From: Sulfitobacter sp. DSM 110093
Lineage (GTDB): Bacteria; Pseudomonadota; Alphaproteobacteria; Rhodobacterales; Rhodobacteraceae
Direction of reading: 5' to 3'
NCBI RefSeq assembly: GCF_022788715.1
Contig: NZ_CP085167.1
Span: forward strand, 2,043,001 to 2,107,000
Length of the DNA: 64,000 nt
A program made the translations under genes and the position numbers. Shown here piece after piece: positions 43,331 through 51,591 of this stretch. How positions within the stretch are numbered: position 1 is the first letter of the stretch; the number at the start of each line of letters is the position of its first letter. Under the pieces are notes generated by a model. It did not search any database. It was not told the origin of the DNA and saw nothing but the letters and a program-made list of their open reading frames with translations.

Positions 43331-45033
43331 TGAGTGTCGCGCAACAAAATGGAGGCAGCCGGTCCGAGGCCCGGCTGCTCTCTGCCATTCTGATCGTCGC
43401 GATTTGCCTGACGCTCGCCCCGGTTCTGCGCCTGTTTGTCGAAGGCGTCACCGATCAGGGCAGTCCCAGCCTGACCCTTATGCGCGATGTGCTGGCACAA
43501 GCCTCTACTTTGAGCGCGTTGAAACATTCGCTGGTCACGGCGGGCTTTGGCACTTTGGTATCGCTGGTGCTTGGCGCGGCCTTTGCCTTTCTCGTGGCGC
43601 TGACGGATCTGCGGGCCAAAGCGGCTTTGGTCTTTTGTTTGATGATCCCGATGATGATCCCGCCGCAGATCACCGCACTGTCATGGACCCAGATTATGGG
43701 GCCGTCGTCGGTCTTACTAAAAACACTGGGCATCGCCCCCCCGCTTGGCGCGCCGCAGCCACTTTATTCGCCGCAAGGGATCATCTTCCTTTTGGGCATC
43801 CAGCATATGTCGATCATCTTCCTGACCCTGCGCGCGGGTCTGCGGTCTATCCCCCAAGACGTGGTTGAGGCCGCCCGCATCAGCGGTGCCAAAGGGCTGC
43901 GTACATGGTGGCAGGTCGTGATGCCACTGACCTTGCCCAGTCTGGCGGCGGGCACGGCGATTACCTTTGTGACTGCACTTGGCAACTTTGGCATTCCCGC
44001 GATGCTGGGCATTCCCGCAGGCTATGCGACGCTACCGACGCTGGTCTATCAAAAGCTGGCTGGCATGGGGACAACCGTCCTGGCCGAGGTTTCGGTTCTG
44101 GCGATGCTGATCGGGGCGGTCGCCGTGGCGGGCATCTTATTGCAGCGCCTATGCCAGTCTCGTCAGAGATTGCATCTTGTGGGCAGTACCTCCCGCCCGT
44201 TGGCCCTGCCCTTGGGCGCGGCCCGCCTACCGGTTGAGATAACTCTGTGGGCCGTGGTCTTTGCCATCCTCGTACTGCCGATGTTCGGCCTATTGGCGAC
44301 GTCATTGGTACCTGCCTATGGCGTGACTTTGCGCTTTGACACGGTGACGCTTGTATCATGGTACGAGGTGTTATTCCGCCAACCCGTAACATCGCGGGCC
44401 TTTGCCAATTCCTTTGGCCTAGCGGCGGGGGCCTCTGCCGTTTTGGTGATGATCTGCCTGCCCCTAGCGTGGCTGATGGAGCGGCGCAAAACGCGACTTG
44501 CGCGGCTTTTCGACAGCCTGCTTGATCTGCCCTACGCGCTGCCGGGTGTTGTCCTGTCGATTGCGATGATCTTGCTGCTGATCAAGCTGCCTTTCACCGA
44601 AGCAACGCTCTACGGCACCATCTGGATCATTTTTCTGGCCTATCTCGCGCGGTTCTTCGCGGTGATGTTCCGCCCGGTTCAGGCAAGCCTGAAGCAGTTC
44701 GATCCTGCTATGGATGAGGCCGCGCAATCGGTTGGTGCCTCACTCTACCGGCGGCTGCGCGATGTGATCTTTCCGCTTTCGGCCCCAGCGGCAGCGGCGG
44801 GGGCGATCCTTGTGTTTCTCACCGCGTTTAACGAACTCACGGTTTCCGCGCTCTTGTGGTCTTCGGGCACCGAGACATTGGGCGTGGTGATTTTCAACCT
44901 CGATGACAGTGGCGAAACCGGCATGGCCAGCGCGTTGGCGATGACCATCGTCTTTGTGGTCATCGTCCTCATGGCGCTGATCCAACTGTCTTCCCGTCGC
45001 TTTCCCAAAGGAGTTGTCCCATGGCAGACATAG
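43327..45033 (+). CDS. ABC transporter permease with two fused membrane domains
   Basis: A 568-residue protein with about twelve helices forming two permease domains, the FbpB/AepW-like fused type. The first EAA loop is VVEAARISGAKGLRTWWQVVMPLTLPSLAAG (about residues 180-210) and the second MDEAAQSVGASLYRRLRDVIFPLSAPAAAAG (about 462-492). Translation is coupled on both sides: a 4-bp overlap with the binding-protein gene and a 13-bp overlap with the ATPase gene. Confidence 0.93.
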   Translation: MMSVAQQNGGSRSEARLLSAILIVAICLTLAPVLRLFVEGVTDQGSPSLTLMRDVLAQASTLSALKHSLVTAGFGTLVSLVLGAAFAFLVALTDLRAKAALVFCLMIPMMIPPQITALSWTQIMGPSSVLLKTLGIAPPLGAPQPLYSPQGIIFLLGIQHMSIIFLTLRAGLRSIPQDVVEAARISGAKGLRTWWQVVMPLTLPSLAAGTAITFVTALGNFGIPAMLGIPAGYATLPTLVYQKLAGMGTTVLAEVSVLAMLIGAVAVAGILLQRLCQSRQRLHLVGSTSRPLALPLGAARLPVEITLWAVVFAILVLPMFGLLATSLVPAYGVTLRFDTVTLVSWYEVLFRQPVTSRAFANSFGLAAGASAVLVMICLPLAWLMERRKTRLARLFDSLLDLPYALPGVVLSIAMILLLIKLPFTEATLYGTIWIIFLAYLARFFAVMFRPVQASLKQFDPAMDEAAQSVGASLYRRLRDVIFPLSAPAAAAGAILVFLTAFNELTVSALLWSSGTETLGVVIFNLDDSGETGMASALAMTIVFVVIVLMALIQLSSRRFPKGVVPWQT

Positions 45034-46070
45034 ACCTGTCCTCGGTCGGCAAGACATTCGCAGGCACCCCTGCGCTACAAGACATCACAACCCGGTTCGA
45101 CGATGGCGAATTTATCGCGCTTTTGGGGCCGTCGGGCTGTGGCAAGACCACCCTTCTGCGCATCTTGGCGGGGTTTGAGGCGCCCAGCAGCGGTCAACTC
45201 CGCATCGGCACCCGCGAAATGGCCAATGCTCAAACAGGGGTGAACCTGCCCCCCGAAGAGCGCAACATCGGCTTTGTGTTTCAGTCCTACGCGCTCTGGC
45301 CGCATATGTCGGTGCGGCGCAACGTGTCCTACCCGCTTGAAATCCGCAGGTTCTCCAAGTCAGAGGTTGCCAGACAGACCGATGCGGCGCTCGCCTCGAC
45401 GGGGCTTGAGGCCTACGCCGACCGGATGCCCTCTGACCTTTCGGGCGGACAGCGGCAACGGGTGGCCTTGGCGCGATGTCTGGTCTCTGATCCCTGCGCT
45501 GTGCTGCTGGATGAGCCCTTGGCCAACCTTGATGTGGCGCTGCGGGCCACGATGCAGGGCGTCTTTACCGATTTCCACAAACGCACCGGGGCCACGATGG
45601 TCTATGTCACCCATGACCAAGCCGAAGCCATGGCGATGGCCAACCGGATCGCGGTGATGGATCAGGGCCGTATTCAGCAGTTCGACACGCCGCAAACCCT
45701 CTATGAACGGCCCAAAAACCGCTTTGTCGCCGAATTTGTCGGGCGCGGGACCGTGGTGCCGGTGCAAGAGGTCACGCAGGCCGGAGGGGCGAGGCAGGCG
45801 CGGATACTGGGGGCCGAAATTGCGGTTCAATCAGCACGCGCCGAGACGCAGGTCAGTCACGTCTGCTTGCGCCCCGAAAACCTGACCATCTCTGAGAGTG
45901 GCGATCTGCGCAGCAAGGTCGCGCGGGTCACCTATATGGGCGGCAAATACCTTTTGGAAACAGTCACCGACTGCGGCGCGCGTCTGTTTGCAGAAACCCG
46001 CGCCCGCTTTGACGTTGGCGCACAATTGGGCCTGACAATCACCACCCCTTGGGCCTTTTCAGAGGATTAA
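45021..46070 (+). CDS. ABC transporter ATP-binding protein, ferric/phosphonate class
   Basis: A 349-residue importer ATPase. Walker A GPSGCGKT is at 36-43, Q-loop VFQSYALWPHMSV, signature LSGGQRQRVALARCL, Walker B CAVLLDEPLANLD and YVTHDQAEAMAMA. A C-terminal TOBE-type domain follows (CLRPENLTISES). The start lies within the last codons of the permease. The next gene starts at the base directly after this stop. Confidence 0.94.
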   Translation: MADIDLSSVGKTFAGTPALQDITTRFDDGEFIALLGPSGCGKTTLLRILAGFEAPSSGQLRIGTREMANAQTGVNLPPEERNIGFVFQSYALWPHMSVRRNVSYPLEIRRFSKSEVARQTDAALASTGLEAYADRMPSDLSGGQRQRVALARCLVSDPCAVLLDEPLANLDVALRATMQGVFTDFHKRTGATMVYVTHDQAEAMAMANRIAVMDQGRIQQFDTPQTLYERPKNRFVAEFVGRGTVVPVQEVTQAGGARQARILGAEIAVQSARAETQVSHVCLRPENLTISESGDLRSKVARVTYMGGKYLLETVTDCGARLFAETRARFDVGAQLGLTITTPWAFSED

Positions 46071-47138
46071 ATGCAAAGCATACGACTACTTTCCGGCATC
46101 GGGGACAAAGGCCCTGCGTGCATGCAATTGACCGTGGATGATCGGATCTGGCTGCTTGATTGCGGTTTTGGCCCCGAAGCCAACGCGCATTTCGATCCTG
46201 CATGGCTTGAAGGAGCCGAGGCGGTTTTCATCACCCACGATCACATTGATCACATCGGCGGCGCGTCTCATGCGGTTGAGGCGGGCTTGCCGATCTATGC
46301 CACGGCACAAACGGCCAAAGCCTTGCCCCCTGCGGCCAATGTGCATCTGCTGCCCGAACAGGGTCAGACGGCGATCAATGGCGTCACCCTGACCACCGGG
46401 CGCAACGGCCATGCCATGGGCGGCGTCTGGTTCCACTTTGATCTGGGCGAAGGGCTGTTTTATTCCGGCGATTGGTCAGAGGAATCCGATTGGTTCACCT
46501 TTGATGTGCCACCCCCTGCGGCGACCGCGATTTTGGACTGCTCGTATCACCTTGATGACGTGCCACAGTCGGATCGGTTCGAGGCGCTGAATGCCCTGTT
46601 GGATAGGGTTGACGGTCAGGTGCTTTTGCCTGTCCCCCCCTCTGGCCGCGCGGGCGAAATGGCGCTGCATCTAGTCCGGCGCTATGGCTGTGAAAGCGTG
46701 ATGCTCGACCCTGAATGCCAAGACACGCTGCGCGGAGCACTCAGCAGCGGTGCCGTCAGCGCCGACGCACATCTGATCGCCCCGCTGTTGGACCGCGGCC
46801 CGATGGAGCAGGCACGGTTTCTGATCTGCGACACGCCTAATGCCGATGGCGGCGCTGCTTGGGGCTATGTACGGGCATGGCACGAAAGCGGGCGTCTGGG
46901 GCGCGACGCGCATGTCGTGTTCACCGGCCATATGACCGCCCATGCGCGGGGCATTTGCAGCGTGCCGGGCGGGTATTTCCAACGTTGGAACGTCCACCCG
47001 CCGCTGCGTGATCAGGTGAAGATGTTAAAGCGCCTCGGTGCCAAACGCTTTGCCCCCGCGTTCTGCACACAGCCCGAAGATTACCTCATTGAAGGGCTCG
47101 ATGCTGAAGTGTTCTTTCACGACCGGGTGCGCCTATGA
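46071..47138 (+). CDS. Metallo-beta-lactamase hydrolase with beta-CASP-like motifs
   Basis: A 355-residue cytoplasmic hydrolase. The zinc site is HDHIDH at 56-61 (family HxHxDH), with GHAMGG at 113-118 and SGDWS at 132-136 (Asp134 bridging). LDCSYH (155-160) sits where beta-CASP proteins have motif A, and VLLPVPPSGRAGEMALHLV (185-203) closely matches the beta-CASP vliPvfxxGRxqE block; VFTGHMTAHARG and NVHPPLRDQ (H309) resemble motifs B and C. The final HGE-type motif is missing (FAPAFC). Beta-CASP enzymes cut nucleic-acid phosphodiesters; here a small phosphodiester from the coupled importer is the more likely substrate. No gap to the ATPase gene; ATGA overlap with the next. Confidence 0.82.
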   Translation: MQSIRLLSGIGDKGPACMQLTVDDRIWLLDCGFGPEANAHFDPAWLEGAEAVFITHDHIDHIGGASHAVEAGLPIYATAQTAKALPPAANVHLLPEQGQTAINGVTLTTGRNGHAMGGVWFHFDLGEGLFYSGDWSEESDWFTFDVPPPAATAILDCSYHLDDVPQSDRFEALNALLDRVDGQVLLPVPPSGRAGEMALHLVRRYGCESVMLDPECQDTLRGALSSGAVSADAHLIAPLLDRGPMEQARFLICDTPNADGGAAWGYVRAWHESGRLGRDAHVVFTGHMTAHARGICSVPGGYFQRWNVHPPLRDQVKMLKRLGAKRFAPAFCTQPEDYLIEGLDAEVFFHDRVRL

Positions 47139-47680
47139 CCGCCACGACTTTACCATCCCGCAGCTTTTGCCTGATCCGTCACGGCGAGACGACGGCAAAC
47201 GCAGACGAGATCATCGCCGGGGTAACGGATGTACCGCTCACCCAGTTGGGCCGCGATCAGGCGCACGCCCTATCACATAGGATGTGGCCAGAACCGATAG
47301 CGATCTACGCCAGCCCGATGTCACGCGCCCAGCACAGCGCAGAACTCGCCTTTCCGGGCCGAGCGGTTGAGCTAAACGACGGCTTGCGCGAGCGCGACTG
47401 GGGGGTGTTCGAAGGGCAACCCTTGAGCGAACAACCCGTCAGAGAAGCCACGCCAGACCAAGGCGAAAGCTGGCCCGACATGCTGATGCGCGTGCACACA
47501 ACGATCCTAGAGATTTGCGCGGCGTCTCGGGCAGCATTGCCTGTTTTGGTATGCCACTCCGGCATCATCCGCGCCGCGCGCGTGCTCTGGACAACAGGCG
47601 ATGTGGGCCAACGCCCCCCCAACGCAATACCGCTTTTGTTTGAAAAAACAGGCGAACAAATGATGGAGAAGACCCTATGA
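47135..47680 (+). CDS. Histidine phosphatase (phosphoglycerate mutase-like)
   Basis: A 181-residue member of the RHG superfamily. LIRHGETTANADEII holds the nucleophile H16 with R15; the acid residue is E86 (LRERDWG) and the second His is H141 in VLVCHSGIIRAARV. IYASPMSRAQHSAELAF is also typical. Such enzymes remove phosphate from sugar phosphates, nucleotides or other small molecules. It overlaps the genes before and after by ATGA, so it is surely in the same operon as the importer and the other two hydrolases. Confidence 0.9.
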   Translation: MTATTLPSRSFCLIRHGETTANADEIIAGVTDVPLTQLGRDQAHALSHRMWPEPIAIYASPMSRAQHSAELAFPGRAVELNDGLRERDWGVFEGQPLSEQPVREATPDQGESWPDMLMRVHTTILEICAASRAALPVLVCHSGIIRAARVLWTTGDVGQRPPNAIPLLFEKTGEQMMEKTL

Positions 47681-48144
47681 CCCAAGCAGCAGAAGCGACC
47701 CCATGTGTGGTTTTCGATGTCGATGGCACCCTTGCCGAATTCGACGCAGAGCGGCTGGGCCATCTTGTTCATGGCGTCGAAAAGCACTGGGATGACTTTC
47801 ACCTTGCAATGGCAGATGCCGCACTGATTGGCCCAGTCGCAAAATTGATGCGCCGGTTGAAAGAAAGCGGTGAGACCATTCTGATTTGCTCTGGACGACC
47901 AAAGGGCTGGGCTGACCATACGATCGCATGGCTGCGCAAACACGACCTGCCCTTCGACGGCATATACCTCCGCGCCGAAGATCAAGACGAAGCCACCGAC
48001 CCCGAAGTAAAGCGCCGCGCACTAAACGAGATGAACGCGGACGGTTTCGAGCCTTGGCTGGTGATCGACGACCGGAGTTCTGTGGTCGACGCATGGCGCG
48101 GCGAAGGGCTGGTGTGCCTACAATGTGCGCCGGGGGACTTTTGA
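47677..48144 (+). CDS. HAD phosphatase resembling the 3'-phosphatase domain of T4-type polynucleotide kinase
   Basis: A 155-residue stand-alone HAD enzyme. Nucleophile loop FDVDGTLAEFD (D14, D16), motif II ICSGRPKGWADHTIAWLRKHDLPFDGIYLRAEDQDEATD, K112 and motif III VIDDRSSVVDAWRGEGLVCLQ are in the order and spacing of the PseT/Pnkp 3'-phosphatase domain; shown as landmarks. The kinase half is absent. By family it would hydrolyse 3'-phosphates on nucleic acids or nucleotides, but small bacterial members may act on other monoesters. Last gene of the operon. Confidence 0.85.
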   Translation: MTQAAEATPCVVFDVDGTLAEFDAERLGHLVHGVEKHWDDFHLAMADAALIGPVAKLMRRLKESGETILICSGRPKGWADHTIAWLRKHDLPFDGIYLRAEDQDEATDPEVKRRALNEMNADGFEPWLVIDDRSSVVDAWRGEGLVCLQCAPGDF

Positions 48145-48158
48145 AAGGGTGAGAAGTC

Positions 48159-48186
48159 GGGACCTTTTGCTCAGCGTTTAGGTCCC
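48159..48186. repeat. Inverted repeat downstream of the HAD phosphatase gene
   Basis: GGGACCT (48159-48165) and AGGTCCC (48180-48186) are exact inverse copies with a 14-base loop. Located 14 bp after the operon's last stop codon, it might help end transcription, but no T-run follows. Confidence 0.4.
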
Positions 48187-48297
48187 CCCTTCTGTCTCCT
48201 CCTACGCATGGTTCTTTCGATCAGTTCGCTTAAGAGGGTAACGAGATCGAAAGTTCGATGTGAACCAGATGTGCTGCACCCCCTCAACAACGTAGCA

Positions 48298-51168
48298 CTA
48301 CATCGCGTCGGCCACTTCCGTTTGAGGCAAAATCCCCAAACTCGCAAAAGCGCGGGCAAGGTCGCGGTCTCCAAAAGGCTTTTGCACAACGGCGCAGCGG
48401 CCCAAAGTCTTGGCGACGGGTACTTCGGCTTGGCCCGTGGCAAAGATGATCGGCATATCGGGATGCTGCTTGCGCACGCGGGTGGCGACCTCTTCGCCAG
48501 AGATATCAGGCAGGCCCACGTCAATTAGCAACACGTCAAACTGTTCCGTTTCCAGCTTGTCCAATGTCTCCTGACCAAAGGCGGTTTCGGTCACCTCCGT
48601 GCCCAAGCCTTGCAGTATATCGGCCAGATCAAGCCGGATCAGCGCGTCATCCTCGCAAAGCAGCACATGGCAGGCATTGTTAGGCCGCTCTTCACCACGC
48701 GCGGTTGCAGCCGCTGGCACAGAAGAGAGCGCATCGCGCACCTTGATCGCCAAAGCATCCTTGGTGAAAGGCTTGGCAAGGAACTGCACCCCGGCATCGA
48801 CTTTGCCATCGCGCACAATTGAATCGCGCGAATAGCCTGAGATGAATAGGATGGGCAGATCGGGCCGTTCGGCTTGAAGGGTTTCGGCCATATCGCGGCT
48901 GCTTAGCTCACCGGGCATCACCACATCAGAGACCAGAAGGTCGAACTTTGGCTCTTGCCGCACGGTTTTCAGCGCGGCGGACGGGTCTTCGGCGGTGCGG
49001 ACTTGATACCCCAGATCAGACAGCAAGGCAGCTGTGGCATCGCGCACCTCGGCGTCATCTTCGACCAACAGTACCGTCTCGGTCCCGCCGGCGATATCAG
49101 ATGGGTCATGCCATTGCACAGGCTCTGCCGCGGACTCTGCGCGTGGCAGCAACAGCACCACAGAGGTGCCGATGTCGGGTCGACTGTTAATTGTGACCCG
49201 CCCACCCGATTGCCGTGCAAATCCATAGACTGTGGACAGCCCCAGCCCGGTGCCTTTACCCACGGGCTTGGTGGTAAAGAATGGGTCAAAGACTTTGGGC
49301 AATGTTTCAGCAGGAATGCCGGGCCCGTGGTCGATGACTTTAACCTCGACGTAATCGCCGGCCACCATGTCAGGCTCTCCCAACAGGTCTTTGGGACCGA
49401 AATGGCGGTTCGCGATTGCGATCTTCAACTTGCCGCGCCCCTCCATCGCGTCGCGTGCGTTTATCAAAAGGTTCAGCACGGCGTTCTGGGTGCTGGCGGC
49501 GTCGACATAGGCGGGCCAAAGCGCGTCGGCTGCGTCAATTTCGACCGTCATCCCTTCGCCCAAGGCGCTGCGGATGATGTCATCGATATCGGTCAACAGA
49601 TCGCGCAAATCGATTGATCGGGGTTGCAGCGGCTGACGGCGGCTGAAGGCCAGCAGTTGCGATGACAGCGACGCCCCGCGTTCGACCGCCCGCATGGCAG
49701 CATCTATCCGCCCGCGTGCGGGGGCCTCAGCGGGGAGTTCACGCGTGGCCATCGTTAGGCTGCCGGTCATAACTTGCAGCAAGTTATTGAAATCATGAGC
49801 AATGCCTCCGGCAAGATTACCGACTGCCTCGACCCGCTGGCTTTGCGCCAAACGGTCATGAAGCTCTTCCAACTCGCGGTTGCGCTTCTCCACCCGTTCT
49901 TCCAGCGTGCTGTTCAGATTGGCGAGTTCGCGCGCCATCTCTTTCTGCTCGTGGATATCTGAGTTTGTCCCGACCCAGCGCAATAGATTGCCCTGCGCAT
50001 CCATAATCGGCGCTGCCCGCACCAGATGCCAGCAATAGGCCCCATCCGCGCGGCGCAGACGGAACTCTGTCTCATAGATGGTTTCGGATCTGATCGCGTC
50101 GGCCCAAGTCGCGATTGAGGCCGCGCGGTCATCGGGGTGTATGATACTCGGCCAAGCGTCCCCCACCAAGCTGCCTTTTTCCGCCCCGGAATAGGCATAA
50201 AGCTGTTCGCTGATCCAATCCAAATGCCCGTCGGCCGTAGCAGTCCAGACATGCACAGGCATGGTATGCGCCATGGTCCGAAAGCGTTCTTCCGCTTCGC
50301 GTAGATGCGTTTCAGCCATCTTTTGGGCCGTGACATCATGGCCTTGGACCATAATGCCGATGGTTTCGCCGCGCACATTGTCGAGCGGCTGGAACACAAA
50401 GTCCACAAAGGCGCGTTCTGGCGGACCCTCGGCGCTGCGTTGTAACCACGCTTCGGCCCCGCGTTGGGTTACGGCCTTGCCGCTGCGGTAAACCTCATCA
50501 AGCATTTCGGAAAAGCCTTGCCCCCTGAGTTCCGGCAAGGCCTCGTTCAGTGGTTTGCCAATCAAATCACGCTGACCGACCAGTTTCATATAGGCCGCAT
50601 TGGCTGTGCGGAACACATGGTTCGGCCCCATCAGGGTGACCATGAAGTTCGGCGCTTGTTCAAAGATCATCTTGAAAAGACTAATGCCTGAATCAAGCTC
50701 AAGGTTCTGGCGTGTGACCAGATGGGCGCGGCGCAGCACATCTGTTTGGGCCAAATTTGAATTTCCATCCGACAGCGCTTCGGCGCTATAGATGTCGGTG
50801 ATGTCTTGCGTGTGCTGCAAGATGAACTCAACCTCGCCGCCAGCGCCTAAAATCGGGGTATGCGTCGCGCTCCAATAGCGGTCTTCGCTTTTGCCATCAG
50901 CGTCGGAAATCGGATAGGGGATGACAGGAAGGTGGTCTGCGATACCATCGCGGAACACGCGTCCAAAAGACCCGCGCAACATACGTCCTGACTCGCTGTC
51001 TGGGTCAGAGGGGAATTCTTCGGTCAGGATCTTGCCAAATAGCTTCTCTGCCTGACGGTCTGTGACCTGTAGATAAGCATCATTCGCCCAAACCACCCGC
51101 AGTTCATGATCCAGCAGCACGAAGGGCGAAGGCGCGGCTTGGAGAATTTTTTCAAAATCGTGGTTCAT
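48298..51168 (-). CDS. Hybrid sensor histidine kinase with three PAS and two receiver domains
   Basis: A 956-residue soluble protein without membrane helices. PAS domains lie at about 5-130, 160-285 and 293-410, a coiled coil at 410-445, then the H-box GGIAHDFNNLLQ with H458, and a HATPase domain (LNLLINARDAMEG, DHGPGIP, GTGLGLSTVYG). The first receiver is at about 705-820 (VLLVEDDAEVRD, LLVSDVVMPG, AKPFTKDAL), the second at about 838-950 (VLLCEDDALIRLDLADIL, LLIDVGLPD, VQKPFGD). The ATG at 51168 lacks a clear Shine-Dalgarno but matches the beginning of the first PAS; the frame is open to 51300. No output domain and no adjacent regulator. Confidence 0.9.
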   Translation of the reverse strand: MNHDFEKILQAAPSPFVLLDHELRVVWANDAYLQVTDRQAEKLFGKILTEEFPSDPDSESGRMLRGSFGRVFRDGIADHLPVIPYPISDADGKSEDRYWSATHTPILGAGGEVEFILQHTQDITDIYSAEALSDGNSNLAQTDVLRRAHLVTRQNLELDSGISLFKMIFEQAPNFMVTLMGPNHVFRTANAAYMKLVGQRDLIGKPLNEALPELRGQGFSEMLDEVYRSGKAVTQRGAEAWLQRSAEGPPERAFVDFVFQPLDNVRGETIGIMVQGHDVTAQKMAETHLREAEERFRTMAHTMPVHVWTATADGHLDWISEQLYAYSGAEKGSLVGDAWPSIIHPDDRAASIATWADAIRSETIYETEFRLRRADGAYCWHLVRAAPIMDAQGNLLRWVGTNSDIHEQKEMARELANLNSTLEERVEKRNRELEELHDRLAQSQRVEAVGNLAGGIAHDFNNLLQVMTGSLTMATRELPAEAPARGRIDAAMRAVERGASLSSQLLAFSRRQPLQPRSIDLRDLLTDIDDIIRSALGEGMTVEIDAADALWPAYVDAASTQNAVLNLLINARDAMEGRGKLKIAIANRHFGPKDLLGEPDMVAGDYVEVKVIDHGPGIPAETLPKVFDPFFTTKPVGKGTGLGLSTVYGFARQSGGRVTINSRPDIGTSVVLLLPRAESAAEPVQWHDPSDIAGGTETVLLVEDDAEVRDATAALLSDLGYQVRTAEDPSAALKTVRQEPKFDLLVSDVVMPGELSSRDMAETLQAERPDLPILFISGYSRDSIVRDGKVDAGVQFLAKPFTKDALAIKVRDALSSVPAAATARGEERPNNACHVLLCEDDALIRLDLADILQGLGTEVTETAFGQETLDKLETEQFDVLLIDVGLPDISGEEVATRVRKQHPDMPIIFATGQAEVPVAKTLGRCAVVQKPFGDRDLARAFASLGILPQTEVADAM

Positions 51169-51591
51169 CGCGTGTAAATCTACGTTTCTAAATAGGAAAT
51201 ATGGGTTGGAGACCGTTGCTACGCATTCAATCCTGCTTTGTTGTGGCAGGCAAGAACCCTTGTCAGCCCGCGCGCCGAGAGTGGCACAGACCAATGACAA
51301 TGCCGCTTCGACGGCTTTTGGGTGGCGTTATGCATATCATCAAAGCTCAAATACATTCGGATGATGGCAAGGTAAATCCATTGCCTTTTGAACGCGGGTC
51401 AATGTCATATAGCCCGAATGCAGGACCGCACCAGCCTTCGATACGCATTTTACAACGTCTTGAACTCCGCGCTCAGTTTGCGATGAATAGATCGGGGAGA
51501 TCCTCTGCCCTTTGCTGCCCCGCATTTGAAAAACCTTTGCCATTCGCCGCATATTGGCAGAGTGCTGCCCTAAGCAATTCAGGACAACCGT
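51169..51591. other. 423-bp gap without a recognisable gene
   Basis: Between the start of the hybrid kinase and the start of the SbcD-like gene no frame gives a product with a plausible family, and no tRNA-like or strong hairpin structure was noticed. It must hold divergent promoters. A 139-codon plus-strand frame in this gap runs into the SbcD-like gene out of frame and looks random. Confidence 0.5.

Noticed and set aside
48246..48259. Palindrome ATCGAA-AG-TTCGAT resembling the CGAAAGTT element of the DeoR control region.
   Set aside because: Only a single short copy downstream of the operon; chance is likely, and no promoter context is seen.
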